Made by a program: the position numbers and the translations under genes | The notes under the pieces: generated by a model | Databases searched by the model: none | Seen by the model: only the letters and a program-made list of their open reading frames with translations | Told to the model about the DNA's origin: nothing | Shown here: positions 10,251 to 21,026 of the stretch, in pieces | How positions within the stretch are numbered: position 1 is the stretch's first letter | Layout of the letters: each line of letters opens with the position of its first letter | Assembly: GCA_031772625.1 (NCBI GenBank) | Contig: CM062808.1 | Location: forward strand, 141,400,605-141,464,604 | DNA from: Pinus tabuliformis | Taxonomy: Eukaryota > Streptophyta > Pinopsida > Pinales > Pinaceae | DNA: 64,000 bases | Direction: 5' to 3'

Positions 10251-12447
10251 ACTCATTGGTACTTTTTTAGGAGCATCTCCTCAACTAATCGAACATGAGT
10301 TATCAACTGGTAATAATGGAGCTCAAGTGTTGAGCACAAAAGAAATCCTTATGATTTCTGGTAGTATTCAAAATCCTCAACCTCAAGGTAGTCAGTTACT
10401 ACCTAGGGGGCAACCCCAAGGTAGTTAGTTACCACCTGGAGGGTAACCTCAAGGTAGTAAGTTACCACCTGGGGGGCAACCTCAAGGTAGTCAGTTACCA
10501 CTTGGGGGGAAACCTCAAGGTAGTCAGTTACTGCTTGGGGGGAAACCTCAAGGATAGTACATACCGTCAGGACAGTACATACCTCAACGTCAACCCCAGA
10601 CTCAGTACATACCTTAAGGTCAACCCCAGTTTCAATATATACCTCAAGGTCAACCCCAGTTTCAGTACGTGCCTCAAAGTTATCAACCTCAAGGTCAGTA
10701 CCCAACTCAAGGTTACAACAACCTTCTGGTCAACCATTTTTACAAGGAACTAGAAATGTGCCACTTAATTATCAGCCCTATATTCAACCAGGTTATGGTC
10801 CTCCATATGCACAACCTTTTGTGGGTCCACACCCCGGAAGCAATATGGTGTGGGATCCATCTAAAACTCAAAAAACTATGCAACCTAATGTGCAGTTATC
10901 AAGTCAACCTGGATAACCTTTGGTTTCTGGTCCAACCCAGCAACTTGTCCAACCTACTGTTCAAATCTCTGCACTTGGTTCAGTTTAGCAGTCTGGGCCT
11001 AGCTCACCTCGAACTCCACCTCAAACTGCTACTGCAACTAATGCAGCTTCTGTTCAACCTACCACACCTATTTCTGGAGTATTTGTAGCTTCGGTTTCTA
11101 TTGTTCCTATATCAGTGCAAATTCCTCAAGCCTCTTTACCACAGTCAGGACCTATAGTTCAAACTTCGGTCCAGATGCCTACAAGACAAGCTGGTCCAAG
11201 TACGGTTGTCACAAGTCAACTGCAATTTACTTATCAACCATACCAGGGACAATATCAATTTGGTCCTACTGTACAAAACCCAGTTTATCAGTACCACCAG
11301 TATCCTGGCTATACTTATCAACAACCTCAACAACCCCATTTTGGTCTGGTTAATCCTGGTTTCCTGATAGGTTATAATATTCCTAATGAAAATCGAATTC
11401 CAGGTTATCCTAGATATCCTCCTCCTGGGGCTAGTCTTCTTACCCAAGTTTTTCTTGACCCTAACCGTCAGTTACCATTTATTGCAACTTTGGATTACCT
11501 GATTTGTCACGCCTTACGAACGATCTGATTTACTATCTTCTGTATTGGCCGCCAATGCCTAGTAAGCTGCCCACTGATATCCCCAAATTTGAGGGTAAGT
11601 CAGGAGAGGATCCATTAAATCATGTTATGACTTATCACCTCTGGTGTGCATTTAATTCCTTCATTGATGATTCGATTCGATTATGTCTTTTTCAATGAAC
11701 TCTGATTGGTCTTGCCGCCAAATGGTACATTGAGTTACCACAAGGCTCTTTTTATAATTTTAGTCAGTTAGCCACTTCTTTCTTCACTCATTTTTAGTTG
11801 TCTGTCAGATATGACAATGGCACGGAACCGTTAACTTCACTGAAACAATCCACGTCCACATATATTTCTGATCATATTCATGAATGGCGACGTAGAAGGC
11901 GCTTAGTGAAAGTTTTTATTCTAGATCAAATTTTAGTGGAATGGTTTGTTAAATCATTGTTACCTAAAATCACTGAAGATGTAGCTAAGGCAGGATTTGT
12001 CACTAAAGAGCAAGTCATTGCTCAGGCTCAATACCTTGACCTCGTCTATATGCAGTCAGGTACTTTACATGAAAAAATCCCTGATCTTCCAAAACACAGT
12101 CAAATAACTGCAACTCCTTCAAGGTCTCATGCCACTAACAGTATGATTGGTTCAATTAGCACTAAAAGTAAGAAGACTTCTTCTTCTATTATAACTTTAC
12201 CTGATTCCCCGATAGGAGAATCTTCCGCTAAAATTTCTGTCAACATCCATGTCGTAGAATCGTCTACAGCCAAATCAAAATCTGGTAATAAAAAGAAGGG
12301 GAAGAAGAAAAATAAACAAAATTCAAAAGATAAAACAGATAAAAAGGAATCTACTAACGAAAAATGAAAACCTCGATATCCTTGTTTCATTTGCGACAAG
12401 GATCATTTTACTAAAGACTGCCCACATCGAGCAGAGGTTTCAAAAAT
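10251..12447 (+). pseudogene. gag: E1 gag, 3' part with zinc knuckle
   Basis: Gag resumes after E2. It holds a Gln/Pro-rich repeat region (10378-10690), a Pro/Thr-rich stretch, then the capsid-like core with PTDIPKFEGKSGED, VMTYHLW and ISDHIHEWRRRRR (11560-12000), a Lys-rich tail (KKKGKKKNK) and an intact CCHC knuckle CFICDKDHFTKDC near 12390-12428. Several stops and frame changes occur, for example TAG at 11797 and TGA at 12365 just before the knuckle. The equivalent parts of E3 and E4 start at 33151 and run 28975-27300. Confidence 0.85.
10378..10542 (+). repeat. 33-bp gag minisatellite, five copies (E1)
   Basis: Five consecutive 33-bp units start at 10378, 10411, 10444, 10477 and 10510, each encoding a QPQGSQLPPGG-like peptide. 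A second array of ~30-bp units (QPQFQYVPQG type) follows to about 10690. E3 (17400-17480) and E4 (29160-29215) have only about two copies of the 33-bp unit. Confidence 0.88.
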
Positions 12448-13570
12448 CGTTAAAGGTTCTCAAACGCCTGCTATCTTGAAGGATCCTTTTCCTACTCAAG
12501 ATAGTAAGATGATTGGTTCTTCCTCGAATGCCTCAGAAGAACCCATTATGATGATGTCTCATGTCAGGATTGCGATGTGATCGCAAGATTATGGTAGTAA
12601 AAATCTTGTTGTGGTAAAGAAGCAGAATCTTCTAATTCAAACACATCAACTACACCTCCTCCTGGTTTCGGTCCACTATAGATCAAAAAAAAAACCTTGA
12701 CTTAGTAATCAAACCACCTCCTAAAGCTATATTTTGGAAATTAGCTTTCAATCCACATGCGAGAGCTGCTCAGAATTATAACATTGTTGAAGACTTAGGT
12801 ATTTTCCCTTCAGCAATGTCATCTTTGGAAGTGCTGCAATCATGCCCAGCAAAACGTAAATTACTATTGTCTGCTATAGGAGTTGTCGATATTCAGGATT
12901 CAAACCTAATAATCTTCGATTTAGAGAATAGTACACCCCATGTCCCTCATCAAATGGCTTTTCAGATTCCAGTGTTAGTCAAAAACAGACCTTGCTTTAG
13001 GACTATCATTGATGAAGGGGCTTCTACGTGTATTATGTTGATCTAGTGCTAGAAATCGCTTGGTTCTCCCACACTCAATCAGTCTCCAAAAATTCTAAAG
13101 GCTTTTGATGGCTACGAGTTCCATCCTTTTGGCATTTTGTAGGATTTACCTATAGGGGTTGAAGGAAAAACCACAAATCTAGATGTGGAAGTGGTTGCTA
13201 CCCCTCTAGATTGCAACCTTCTCCTAGGTCGTAGTTGGTCTTATGCTATGACTTTTGTTGTTTCATCGCTCTTTCGGATTATCAAGTTTCCTCATAATGG
13301 AAAGATTGTTACGATAGACCAGCTAACTTATTTCTCATCTAACCCAGCCTTTACAGATAGTATTCAGCACATCAATAAGACGACTATCCCTTACAAGGAT
13401 GTTGGTGTAGGTTTGATTAAAGAACCTGGTTTACTAGGAACTTTTTCCTTCCCTCCTAACGTATCATCGTCTATTGCAACTATTCATATCATTTCATTGA
13501 ATACTCTTACTTTTGATCCTTAGATCATACCTTCCGATTTTGAGGTGGATTCATTTGGTGGCGTGATGCC
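12448..13570 (+). pseudogene. pro: E1 protease region (interrupted by E3)
   Basis: Linker and aspartic protease region. It holds the conserved block SALEVLQSCPA-like (12815-12850), NLIIFDLENSTP (12902-12940), then the active-site motif IIDEGASTCIM near 13004-13036, and DYNLLLGRSWSYAM-like sequence at 13210-13255. The residue after the catalytic Asp is Glu (D-E-G-A) in all three Tat copies, unlike the usual D-S/T-G. Stops occur, for example TAG at 13044. The frame ends at GATGCC (13570), where E3 inserted; it resumes at 43277. Confidence 0.82.
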
Positions 13571-14618
13571 TGTTACACAAAATATTGTCACCATGACTAT
13601 TTGCAGTCAGTATGGGCCTATCATCAACCATACTGTCCTCCTTGGCAAGTCTCATACCTCAGCTCCTCATGTCAAGCTTTAAAAATGAGAGGAAGTTCTT
13701 TAAAATCAATAAATCTCTGGTTCCGCACTTTCTCCTACTGTTGCCTGCGGTCCCGCATCCTATGTTCATGTTACCTGTAGACCTGCCCGCTCTGTCTATA
13801 AAGGGGTGGGTGCGGACCCCTGTAAAAGTCAAAAGGCGCAAGTTTAACTTCAAAAAACTTACTTGTGGTTGATTCTGGATGATTCTAGAAGGTTTCTTGA
13901 CGTGGATGGTTCGCTCCTAGGTGGTTCATGCATCCCAATATTAGAGGAGCTAATCCCTTGATGAGAGGAGTTATCCCTTTGAAGAAGGAACTTATCCTTT
14001 TGAAGGTGGACCTAGTAACTTCCCTCCATTGCACTATAAATTAAGGCATTGGGCTGGTTGCTGGAGAGGTTAGAAGCTGAACATTTCTAAGGGTAAATGC
14101 TAGTGAAATTAAGACTTCCTAGTTAAGCTTGAGAGGAGAGATTACATACCTTTTGGCTTTATTGGGAAGTGAGTGAACTTGTCAAAGTAGAGGAAACTTC
14201 TTGTTGGACCCTGGGAGGAACTTGTACAGCATCAAGGCACAGGTTGTAAAGTTCTTCTTGATTTATGTTAATACAATCAAGCTCATTTTTCTCAACAAAT
14301 TGTATTATGTGATATGTTTCATAAATTCCTTGATCATTATGATGGATATGCTTTATTATATTGGCTTTTCAGGTGCTATTTAATTTGTGTGCATGTTTGT
14401 GTCTGCAGATTCTACATCAAGGAGCTCATTTGGATCAAAGAATCTTGGCTTCTACAAATTTGCACTGGATCCAAGGTAGGCCTAAACTCTTGTTTGCCTC
14501 TGTTAATAAATTGCATATTTAGGGAAAGATAGGGTTTGATTGGCGTGTTTGTCACTAGATATCTTTAGATACTAGGGAGATCGATCTTGTCCGCAAGAAC
14601 GACTCATTCCGTGTGACA
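13571..14618 (+). repeat. E3 5' LTR
   Basis: 1048 bp, TGTTACACAA to CGTGTGACA. A TATA box (CTATAAAT) lies at about 14034-14041. Upstream are short repeats around TATCCCTTTGA (13943-14010) and a TGCGGACC-rich block (13743-13822). The 3' partner lacks about 42 bp of the short-repeat block. Confidence 0.93.
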
Positions 14619-14621
14619 AAA

Positions 14622-14640
14622 TGGCGACTCCGCTGGGGAA
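14622..14640 (+). other. E3 primer binding site (tRNA-Arg type)
   Basis: TGGCGACTCCGCTGGGGAA begins three bases after the LTR, the form expected for Tat/Ogre elements primed by tRNA-Arg. Confidence 0.8.
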
Positions 14641-16590
14641 CTGATTTGTTTGATTTTTCCTTTTGTTTGTACTTTGACCTGAGAAACTCTCTTTGTTTCT
14701 AGTTTTTGGCTTGATGATTGTGGGATTGGGTAGATCTACTTGTTTTTGGATTATTTTTTATTTTTCATAGTTTTGGGAGAGGATTCCACCCTCTGCTTTA
14801 GGCACAGTGCGGACTTGTCTGCACTTTTGCTTTGTGCACAGAGCAGGACCGCACCTGTGTAAACTGAGTGCCTGCGTACCCTGTCAAAATTTTGAAAATT
14901 TTCAAATTTTCTCTTTTTATCAGTTTAGAATTTGTTTATAGGTTTTTATCCACTGCCCAGACCTGCATGTGACTTGTCAAAAGCTTTCCTTGGTTTGATT
15001 TCATTGGCGTTAGGGTTTTAAGTGAAATTCCTAGAAGTTTTGTGTGTGGGCTTTGATTTTCATCCTGGTCTTGTAGTAGCTCAGAGCTTGAGAGCCTTAG
15101 ATACCTTAGATTACCTGGGTTTTGACTAGATTTCTTATGAGTTTGATCGTTTGGTAAAGTCTGCCATTGTTGAGGAATCTCATCTTGTTTTTCTCCATTG
15201 CAAAACTTTGAAAAGCTTGTGTTCAAAGTTTGGATTTCATTTTTAGGAAATAAAACAACATCTGATTGTTTTTTGACTGATTTGTGATTCTAGACAAATT
15301 AGTCCTTACTTGGATTATCGCTAAGTAAAACATCCTTGAAAGTCATTTTTGTAAGCTTTTACTGCAATAGTATTTTTCTTAGGTTTTTATAGATCTCGAA
15401 ATTAGTTTTGTTAATAGTTTTGAGTGTTTTATTAAAATATAAAAATCTCTTTTGAAGAAAAAGTTTGTTTTGTAGTATTTGAATTTTGGATAAGAGAAGG
15501 GAAATTTTTGTGAAAATAACTAGTTGTCTCGTTTCGAGTGCTTTGGAAAAGATAAAAGATTTTCCTTTGATTTCATTGTTAAGAAAAGATTTGCGTTTAC
15601 AAGTATTTGCATTCTCGAACTCTCTCTTAGCTAGAAATTCATCGAAAAGAAAGGATTGCTTTTCATCTTAAGTGCATATTTTTTAGTGATTTCGAGTCGA
15701 GTCTTCACACCACAAGTTTCATCTCCGCAACCTCTTGACTTAAAGAAAAGCAAATAAAATTAACGCTTAAAGTAAAATCAACTTAGTAATCTTTTATTTC
15801 TTAGGGCTCTTTATCACCAACTAGCTTAGGCTAGTGTCTTGGAATAGGTTTTAGTTAACACTCCAAGACAGCAAAACAAACAAGTAGCTTATCTTGCGGT
15901 AGGATTAAATCCAATTGTTACATCTATGCTCCGGGAAAGCTCCTCTTAAAGGAGAAGCATGAGATCATGTCCGAACCAATGAGGGAATCAATCCTTCTTC
16001 ATTGGGAACGATGCCAAATATTCACGTATTAAAAACGGTAAACCTCGGATTAACCATTGTCGAGGAGCCTGGGGTCACTTGTTGGTAAACCTTGGATTAT
16101 TGTCAAGGAGCCTTTAAGGGGATTGAGCTTGTTGCTCTGCCATTGCGTGCGTATCGGATCGTAGACTGTTCCCCCAGGTATATTTGTTTCCGTTGGTAAC
16201 CATAGTGACCATAATCTATAGGATTCTTCCTAAGGTGACAGTGGAGGGAAGATCCACTATACCTGGAGCAGACGTCGACTAGACTCACTTGGATTTTCTG
16301 GGGGGTTCTCTTCACTCGAGACAGTTTTGTGGAGGAACTTGTGCCAGTCTATTCATTAAGCAGGTTGCGGGGGTAACTGTTCCAACTGCCATTTCTGTAT
16401 TGGATTCTACGACGTTGGATTTCATCACAAACTAGTGTTTTCAGTACGGAAAGTTACTGTTTGTGAGTGGTTTGACTCCTTAGATTCTTTAGGCGTGTGT
16501 TTCAAAATTGTTTGGTTCTTTAGAGGCTTTAGGTGGTTTTCATTGAGATTTTACTTTGTTTGTGTGTGAAGTAGTTAAATTTTTTAAATC
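14641..16590 (+). other. E3 untranslated leader
   Basis: About 1.95 kb with no supportable gene. It contains the TGCGGAC/GTCTGCAC motif block (14786-14885), a T-rich stretch, and the two-copy GGTAAACC...GGAGCCT repeat at 16037-16070 and 16084-16113. It is collinear with the E1 and E4 leaders. Confidence 0.75.
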
Positions 16591-17786
16591 GTGGCTGAAT
16601 TACCGAGAAAGTCTCGTCGCCTTCGGGGCCAACCTCCTGAGTTTTCACTAAGCCAGCTAGAAGGGCTACGAGCCCTTGTTACTCCTAGTGATAGTAGAGA
16701 AGGGTCACCTGAAGAAGGAGAGTCTTCTTTGGTGGTACATCCTGATTACCAAGCCTTACTAGCAGATTATAACCAACAGCCTATTTCATTTTCCAAAGTT
16801 ACTAGTAGTTTTTCATCTACTAGCGAGTTAGCCGAGGAACCTAAAATATCTGAGCCAGAAACTGAACCTCCTGCTACTCCAACATCAGGGTTAGCCTCTC
16901 CAGCTTCTAGTTGTCCTGATTCACCCAGGGTAGAAAGAGTTATTACCCAAAATCTTCCTTCTGGACTAATTGCCATCGAAGAACTTGTTACTCCAGAGGA
17001 GGAAGGTATCTCTATCCCTAAAGGTCAACCAGTTATAGAACTTAGAGAGCGTGAATCTATATTTTACAGTCCACCTAGGAGTGACACTTGGTATCTTTCA
17101 TTGACTAATTTTTTGGAAAACCCAGGTCTAAGTTTTTCGCCACCTCGTATTCCTTTTCACCCAACACCTAGAGGTTATTATCCTCCATTAAATATGTCGA
17201 GACAATCATCCATGTTTTCTCAATCTCCAAAAACTTTTTTACATGGCGGTCCTTCTGTTCCCTCTGGGTATCAGTCTCTTTCTGGTACATTTTCGGGAGC
17301 ATCTCCTCAACCTAGTCAACAAGGGTTATTAACTGGAAATAACAGAAATAAACCGTTGAGTGTAGAAGATATTATTATGATGTGAGGTACTATTCTTGAT
17401 CCGCAACCTCAAGGTGGCCAATTACCACCTGGGGGCAACGGCAACATCAAGGTACCCAATTACTGCCTGGGGGCAGCCTCAAGGTCAGTACATACCTACA
17501 GGACAATACATTCCTCAAGGCCAACCCCAGACTCAGTATGTACCTCAAGGTCAACCCCAGTATCAATAAGTATCTCAAGGTTAACCTCAGTATCAGTATG
17601 TGCCTCAGGGTTATCAACCCTAGGGTCAGTACCCAATCCAAGGTTTCCAACCACCTTCTGGTCAAGCTTTTGTTCAAGGAGCTGGAAATGTACCTTTGAA
17701 TTATCAACCCTACCCTCAACCTGGTTATGGTCCTCAATATCCTCAAACTGCTATGGGTTCGTACCCCGGAATGAGTTTAGTGTGGG
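16591..17786 (+). pseudogene. gag: E3 gag, 5' part (interrupted by E4)
   Basis: N-terminal Gag, open for about 264 codons from 16591 to a TGA at 17383. The codon aligned with the E4 start is GTG (16591-16593), so the ATG is lost. It holds the basic N-terminus (PRKSRRLRGQPPEF), an acidic Ser/Pro-rich middle, LTNFLENPGLSFSPP and MSRQSSMFSQ, then the Gln/Pro-rich repeat region with frameshifts. It ends at 17786, where GTGGG (17782-17786) is the E4 target duplication. The frame resumes at 33151. Confidence 0.85.
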
Positions 17787-18796
17787 TGTCACACGGAAAA
17801 AAGTCTATTTTGCAAACAAGACAGACCTTCCTAGAATCTAAAGAAGACCTAATGACAAACAAAACAATCAGACACTATCTTTCTCTCAATATGCTTTAAT
17901 AAACAAGAGCAAACAGGTGTTTTTAGGTCTTACCTTTGATCCAATGCAAGTTGTGGATTCCCTTGCTTCTTCGATCCAAATGAGCTCCTTTGTCACGAAT
18001 CTACAAACACAAACAAGGTAAACAATTAAATAGCACCTGAAGAATTGATGTCATAAAACATATTTAACATGAAAGTCAAGGAGTCCATGAAACAAATAAC
18101 ATGAGATACTTGTTGAGAAAAATGAGTTTACTGCATTAATTCAAATAAAAAGAGCTTTACAACCTGAGCCTTGACGCTGTACAAGTTCCTCCCAGGGTCC
18201 AGCAAGAAGTCTCCCGTACTTTGACAAGCTTCACTCACTTCCAAATAGAACCAAGAGGTATGTGATCTCTCCTCTCAAGCTCAACTAAGGAAGTCCTAAT
18301 TTCACCAGCATATACCCTCAAAAGTTCAGCTTCTAACCTCTCTAGTCCTCACCCCAATGCTTGTATTTATAGTGCAATGGAGGGAGGTTACTAGCTCCTC
18401 TTATCAAGGGGTTAGCTCCTTCTCTTTTGGTATGCATGAACCACCTTAGGGCGAACAATCCACGTCAAAATTCCTTCTATAAACATCTAGAATTAATCCA
18501 AAGTGAATTTTTTAAGATAAAACTTGCGCCTTTTGACTTTCACAGGGGTCCGCACCCACACCTTTAGGGACAGAGTGGGCAGGTCTGCAGGTTTTGTAAG
18601 CAAAAGGTGCGGGACCGCAGGTAACAATGAGAAAAAGTGCGGAACCAGAGTTTTAATTGATTTTCAATGTCTTTCTCCCATTTTCAAAGCTTGACTTGAA
18701 GAGCTGAGGTCTGAGACTTGCTTAGGAGGTCAGTACAAGTGATGATGGACCCATACTGACTGCAAATAATCATGGTGACGATATTTTTGTGTAACA
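17787..18796 (-). repeat. E4 3' LTR
   Basis: 1010 bp, TGTCACACGG to TGTGTAACA on the + strand. The reverse-strand TATA box CTATAAATAC is at about 18363-18372. It carries the short form of the CCCTTTGAAG-type promoter repeat (18391-18425) and a GGTCCGCA/TGCGGGACC block (18543-18640). Confidence 0.93.
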
Positions 18797-18818
18797 GATT
18801 GCCCCCTAAAGTGCGAAG
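18797..18818 (-). other. E4 polypurine tract
   Basis: On the reverse strand CTTCGCACTTTAGGGGGCAA precedes the LTR by two bases. The same motif precedes the 3' LTRs of E3 (42251-42272) and E1 (50721-50742). Confidence 0.8.
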
Positions 18819-19189
18819 TCTATAGTAGATGAGGATTTCATTTATCATTTAGGAAGAGTGAAGTAGTTTATCATTTCGAGGATCATCTTGTGGAGAGCCC
18901 GGTCGGAACCTATAAAAACATTCAATGCAAGATACATATATGAGATCATATCATCGTTGAGGTAGGCATTCGCATACTCAGATCAAAACTTTACTAGAAA
19001 ACTAACTACTTCTCTGATACAGGAATGATCTTGTAATACATCACAAGTATAGACTCATGTGGACATAGTATGGACGCAACCATCTGTTTATGAATAGTCC
19101 ATTATATAATGAATACAAAATTCCTCGCAGCCTGGATTGCGGAAACTAGATCCAGGGTCTTCATTTCTACTTCCCGAAATAGTACGATT

Positions 19190-19500
19190 CTATCCATGCG
19201 AATAAATGAGTTGATGTCGAACATGGTGGAAACCACTTGATTACCAGTCAATGATGTAAATTGTTAACAAGTGTGAGAGAAACCACCAGTGATGTCAATG
19301 GCTCTCAAAGTACCCAATACAATCCATGAGATGTGAATAAATGTGTTGATGTCGAACATGTCATGGAATCCTTTGATTGAAGGTCAATGATTCAACCTAT
19401 CGTCAAAGGCGAGAAACCTGCCATTGAGGCATGCAGATCTCAAGGTACTGAAGATTTCTAGATCATCTTTCTAGAAAATGAGTTGAAGTCGATAGAAAGC
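19190..19500. repeat. Degenerate ~130-bp tandem repeats in E4 3' region
   Basis: The phrase GTTGATGTCGAACATG recurs at about 19211 and 19345, with a weaker third copy (GTTGAAGTCGATAGAAAG) near 19483. The spacing is about 130 bp, and the following sequence is related (AAACCACTTGATT versus AATCCTTTGATTG). Matching arrays are at about 41580-41925 in E3 and 49990-50330 in E1. Confidence 0.65.
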
Positions 19501-19800
19501 GATCCGTCGCAGGCAAGCCCACAACACGAAATCATAGATCAAGTTGAAGAAATTTAGTGCGAGGACTGACTCAGGGATGGTCAAGATGGATGACAGATAT
19601 TTGCAGATGAATGGCTTATTGGCAGTGACCTCTTGAACACATAATGACACAACAGATGGCTTGGTGACAATTGACCCAAAGTTAATACCCAAAAACCAGC
19701 TGAAGACTTTCAATGTGGTTTGACTAACTGTTAGGCAAAGGATTTCCCAACCCAGGTGAATAAAAGTGTCGTGTTCAAGACTGGTTACAAAGTATGACAA
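19471..19800 (-). CDS. Small sense-strand reading frame of unknown function (E4)
   Basis: A 109-codon frame in the 3' region on the element's sense strand. I recognise no family. The segment HDTFIHLGWEILCL...SWFLGINFGSIVTKPSVV is also readable in E1 (49639-49824) as HDTFVHLGWEILCL...SRFLGISFGSIVTKPSVV, followed by TAA-type disruption. E3 has lost most of it by deletion. Similarity of two copies of one element does not prove coding. It has no signal peptide or clear membrane segment, and its C-terminal third overlaps the ~130-bp repeats, which argues against a normal gene. Confidence 0.25.
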   Translation of the reverse strand: MSYFVTSLEHDTFIHLGWEILCLTVSQTTLKVFSWFLGINFGSIVTKPSVVSLCVQEVTANKPFICKYLSSILTIPESVLALNFFNLIYDFVLWACLRRIAFYRLQLIF

Positions 19801-20239
19801 ACAGGCTCATTTTTCTCTCTTTTCCCCCACCATTTCTGGCAAGTACCTCTTTATTTTAACAAGCTTGAGAAGGATAACATTTGCTTGATTATAAGCTCAT
19901 CCTTCGGATGAGTCCAACTTAGTTTAAATTCGAACCCTAAGAAGGAGTGGTTCGTTCCTGTTTGTAATTGAACAGGTCCTTTACTGTGAAATTTTAATGA
20001 GTCCAGTATAGGAGAAACTTGGCGTTTTTCAATTTTAGAGAGTCTAAAAAACTTAAGGAGACTCCAGGGTTGACCTTTTTCGTAAATTTCTGTCTCCCAA
20101 GCCCGAAAAAGTATAAAATAATACTTGAGAGAACTGCTTGATCTTTACGACCAAGGAGTACTTTCATAATTAGTGTCTCTAATCTGAAAAGTAAAAAGTG
20201 ACCAAAGACACGTCGTTTTATTACCAATATAGAATTTGA

Positions 20240-20420
20240 AACGACAAAAATCCCGCAATCTTTTCATGTTTTTTCGGTCAGAAAAGGGCTGTAAGAGGAC
20301 CGTCTTTTTAGTTCCATTTTAACGAGTTTAAAAAGAAAAACTCGGCAATCTTTTCATGTTTCAGGAGTCAGAAAAGAGCTTAAAGGTGACTCTAATTGTT
20401 TTTTCTGCTGAAAATGATAA
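20240..20420. repeat. 90-bp direct repeat upstream of the antisense promoter (E4)
   Basis: GCAATCTTTTCATGTT occurs at 20255-20270 and 20345-20360, each followed by GTCAGAAAAG and a GCT..AA..GAC pattern. The equivalent repeat is visible on the other strand in E1 (about 49040-49175). It lies about 150-300 bp before the antisense TATA box. Confidence 0.7.
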
Positions 20421-20555
20421 ATTCCGCCTGAATAATCCGTTATCCTGAACAAAAACATAAACATTACTCATACCTGTTTGAAATGGATAAAAATGTCGCA
20501 AAATACCTTTCCGAAGTGAAAAATAAACAAATTTGCAATTTATTTACTCAAAAAA

Positions 20556-20568
20556 CTTATAAAAAAGG
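20556..20568 (+). promoter_or_regulatory. Candidate TATA box of the E4 antisense gene
   Basis: CTTATAAAAAAGG, whose last base is 459 nt before the ATG at 21027. The same motif lies 459 nt before the ATG in E3 (41461-41472) and 458 nt in E1 (48801-48813), on the antisense strand in each. Conservation is seen directly; promoter activity is inferred. Confidence 0.55.
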
Positions 20569-20689
20569 CAATTGTCAATTCATTTTTACCATTTGAGTTT
20601 TGGGTGAGAAAATAGTGCTTTTGCTTAGAAAACTTCCCGTGAAGATTGCGGAAAATCCAACCGTTGGAATCAAGCGTCGTCTTCTCTAG

Positions 20690-21016
20690 GTAATCCACAT
20701 TATCCTCCTCTTCATTTTCAACTGTTTAATTTTTTGTTTTGATGTCTATTTTTGTTTTTTAGGAGAGATTTTAGGCGGAAAACCCGCGTGTGGGGGTCCG
20801 CAGGTTTACCACTGCGGACCTGCGGACCCCGACTTTTTCTCCATTGGGAAAAATTCAGGGGTCCGCACCTTCCATGTAGACACAGTGCGGACCCACGCAC
20901 TGTGTGTAACGGAGAGGGTGCGTACCCCGGCGCAAGGGTTTTAAACCCAAAAACCTCAAAAACTAGCCAACCTAAATGATTTCCAACATTCTAAAATGTG
21001 TTTATGTTTGATGTAG
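20690..21016 (+). other. Putative 5'UTR intron of the E4 antisense gene
   Basis: Donor AG|GTAATCC at 20690 and acceptor GATGTAG|GG at 21015-21016, ten bases before the ATG, give a 327-nt intron. In E3 the corresponding sites (41339 to 41013) also give 327 nt. In E1 (48678 to 48356) they give 323 nt. The GC-rich TGCGGACC block (20785-20930) lies inside it. An earlier acceptor, TTTTTTAG at 20762, would give a 73-nt intron instead. No transcript evidence is available. Confidence 0.5.
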
Positions 21017-21026
21017 GGAGTACATC

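Larger units (their letters stand above)
18819..20555 (-). other. E4 3' untranslated region
   Basis: About 1.7 kb between the polypurine tract and the antisense promoter. It contains degenerate ~130-bp repeats (19190-19500), a small sense-strand reading frame (19471-19800) and a 90-bp direct repeat (20240-20420). Tandem repeats in this position are known in Tat elements. No other gene was seen. Confidence 0.6.

Noticed and set aside
12127..12399. Reverse-strand frame with a Phe-rich, membrane-like stretch
   Set aside because: It is the complement of the Lys-rich gag tail; AAG/AAA runs read as Phe/Leu on the other strand.
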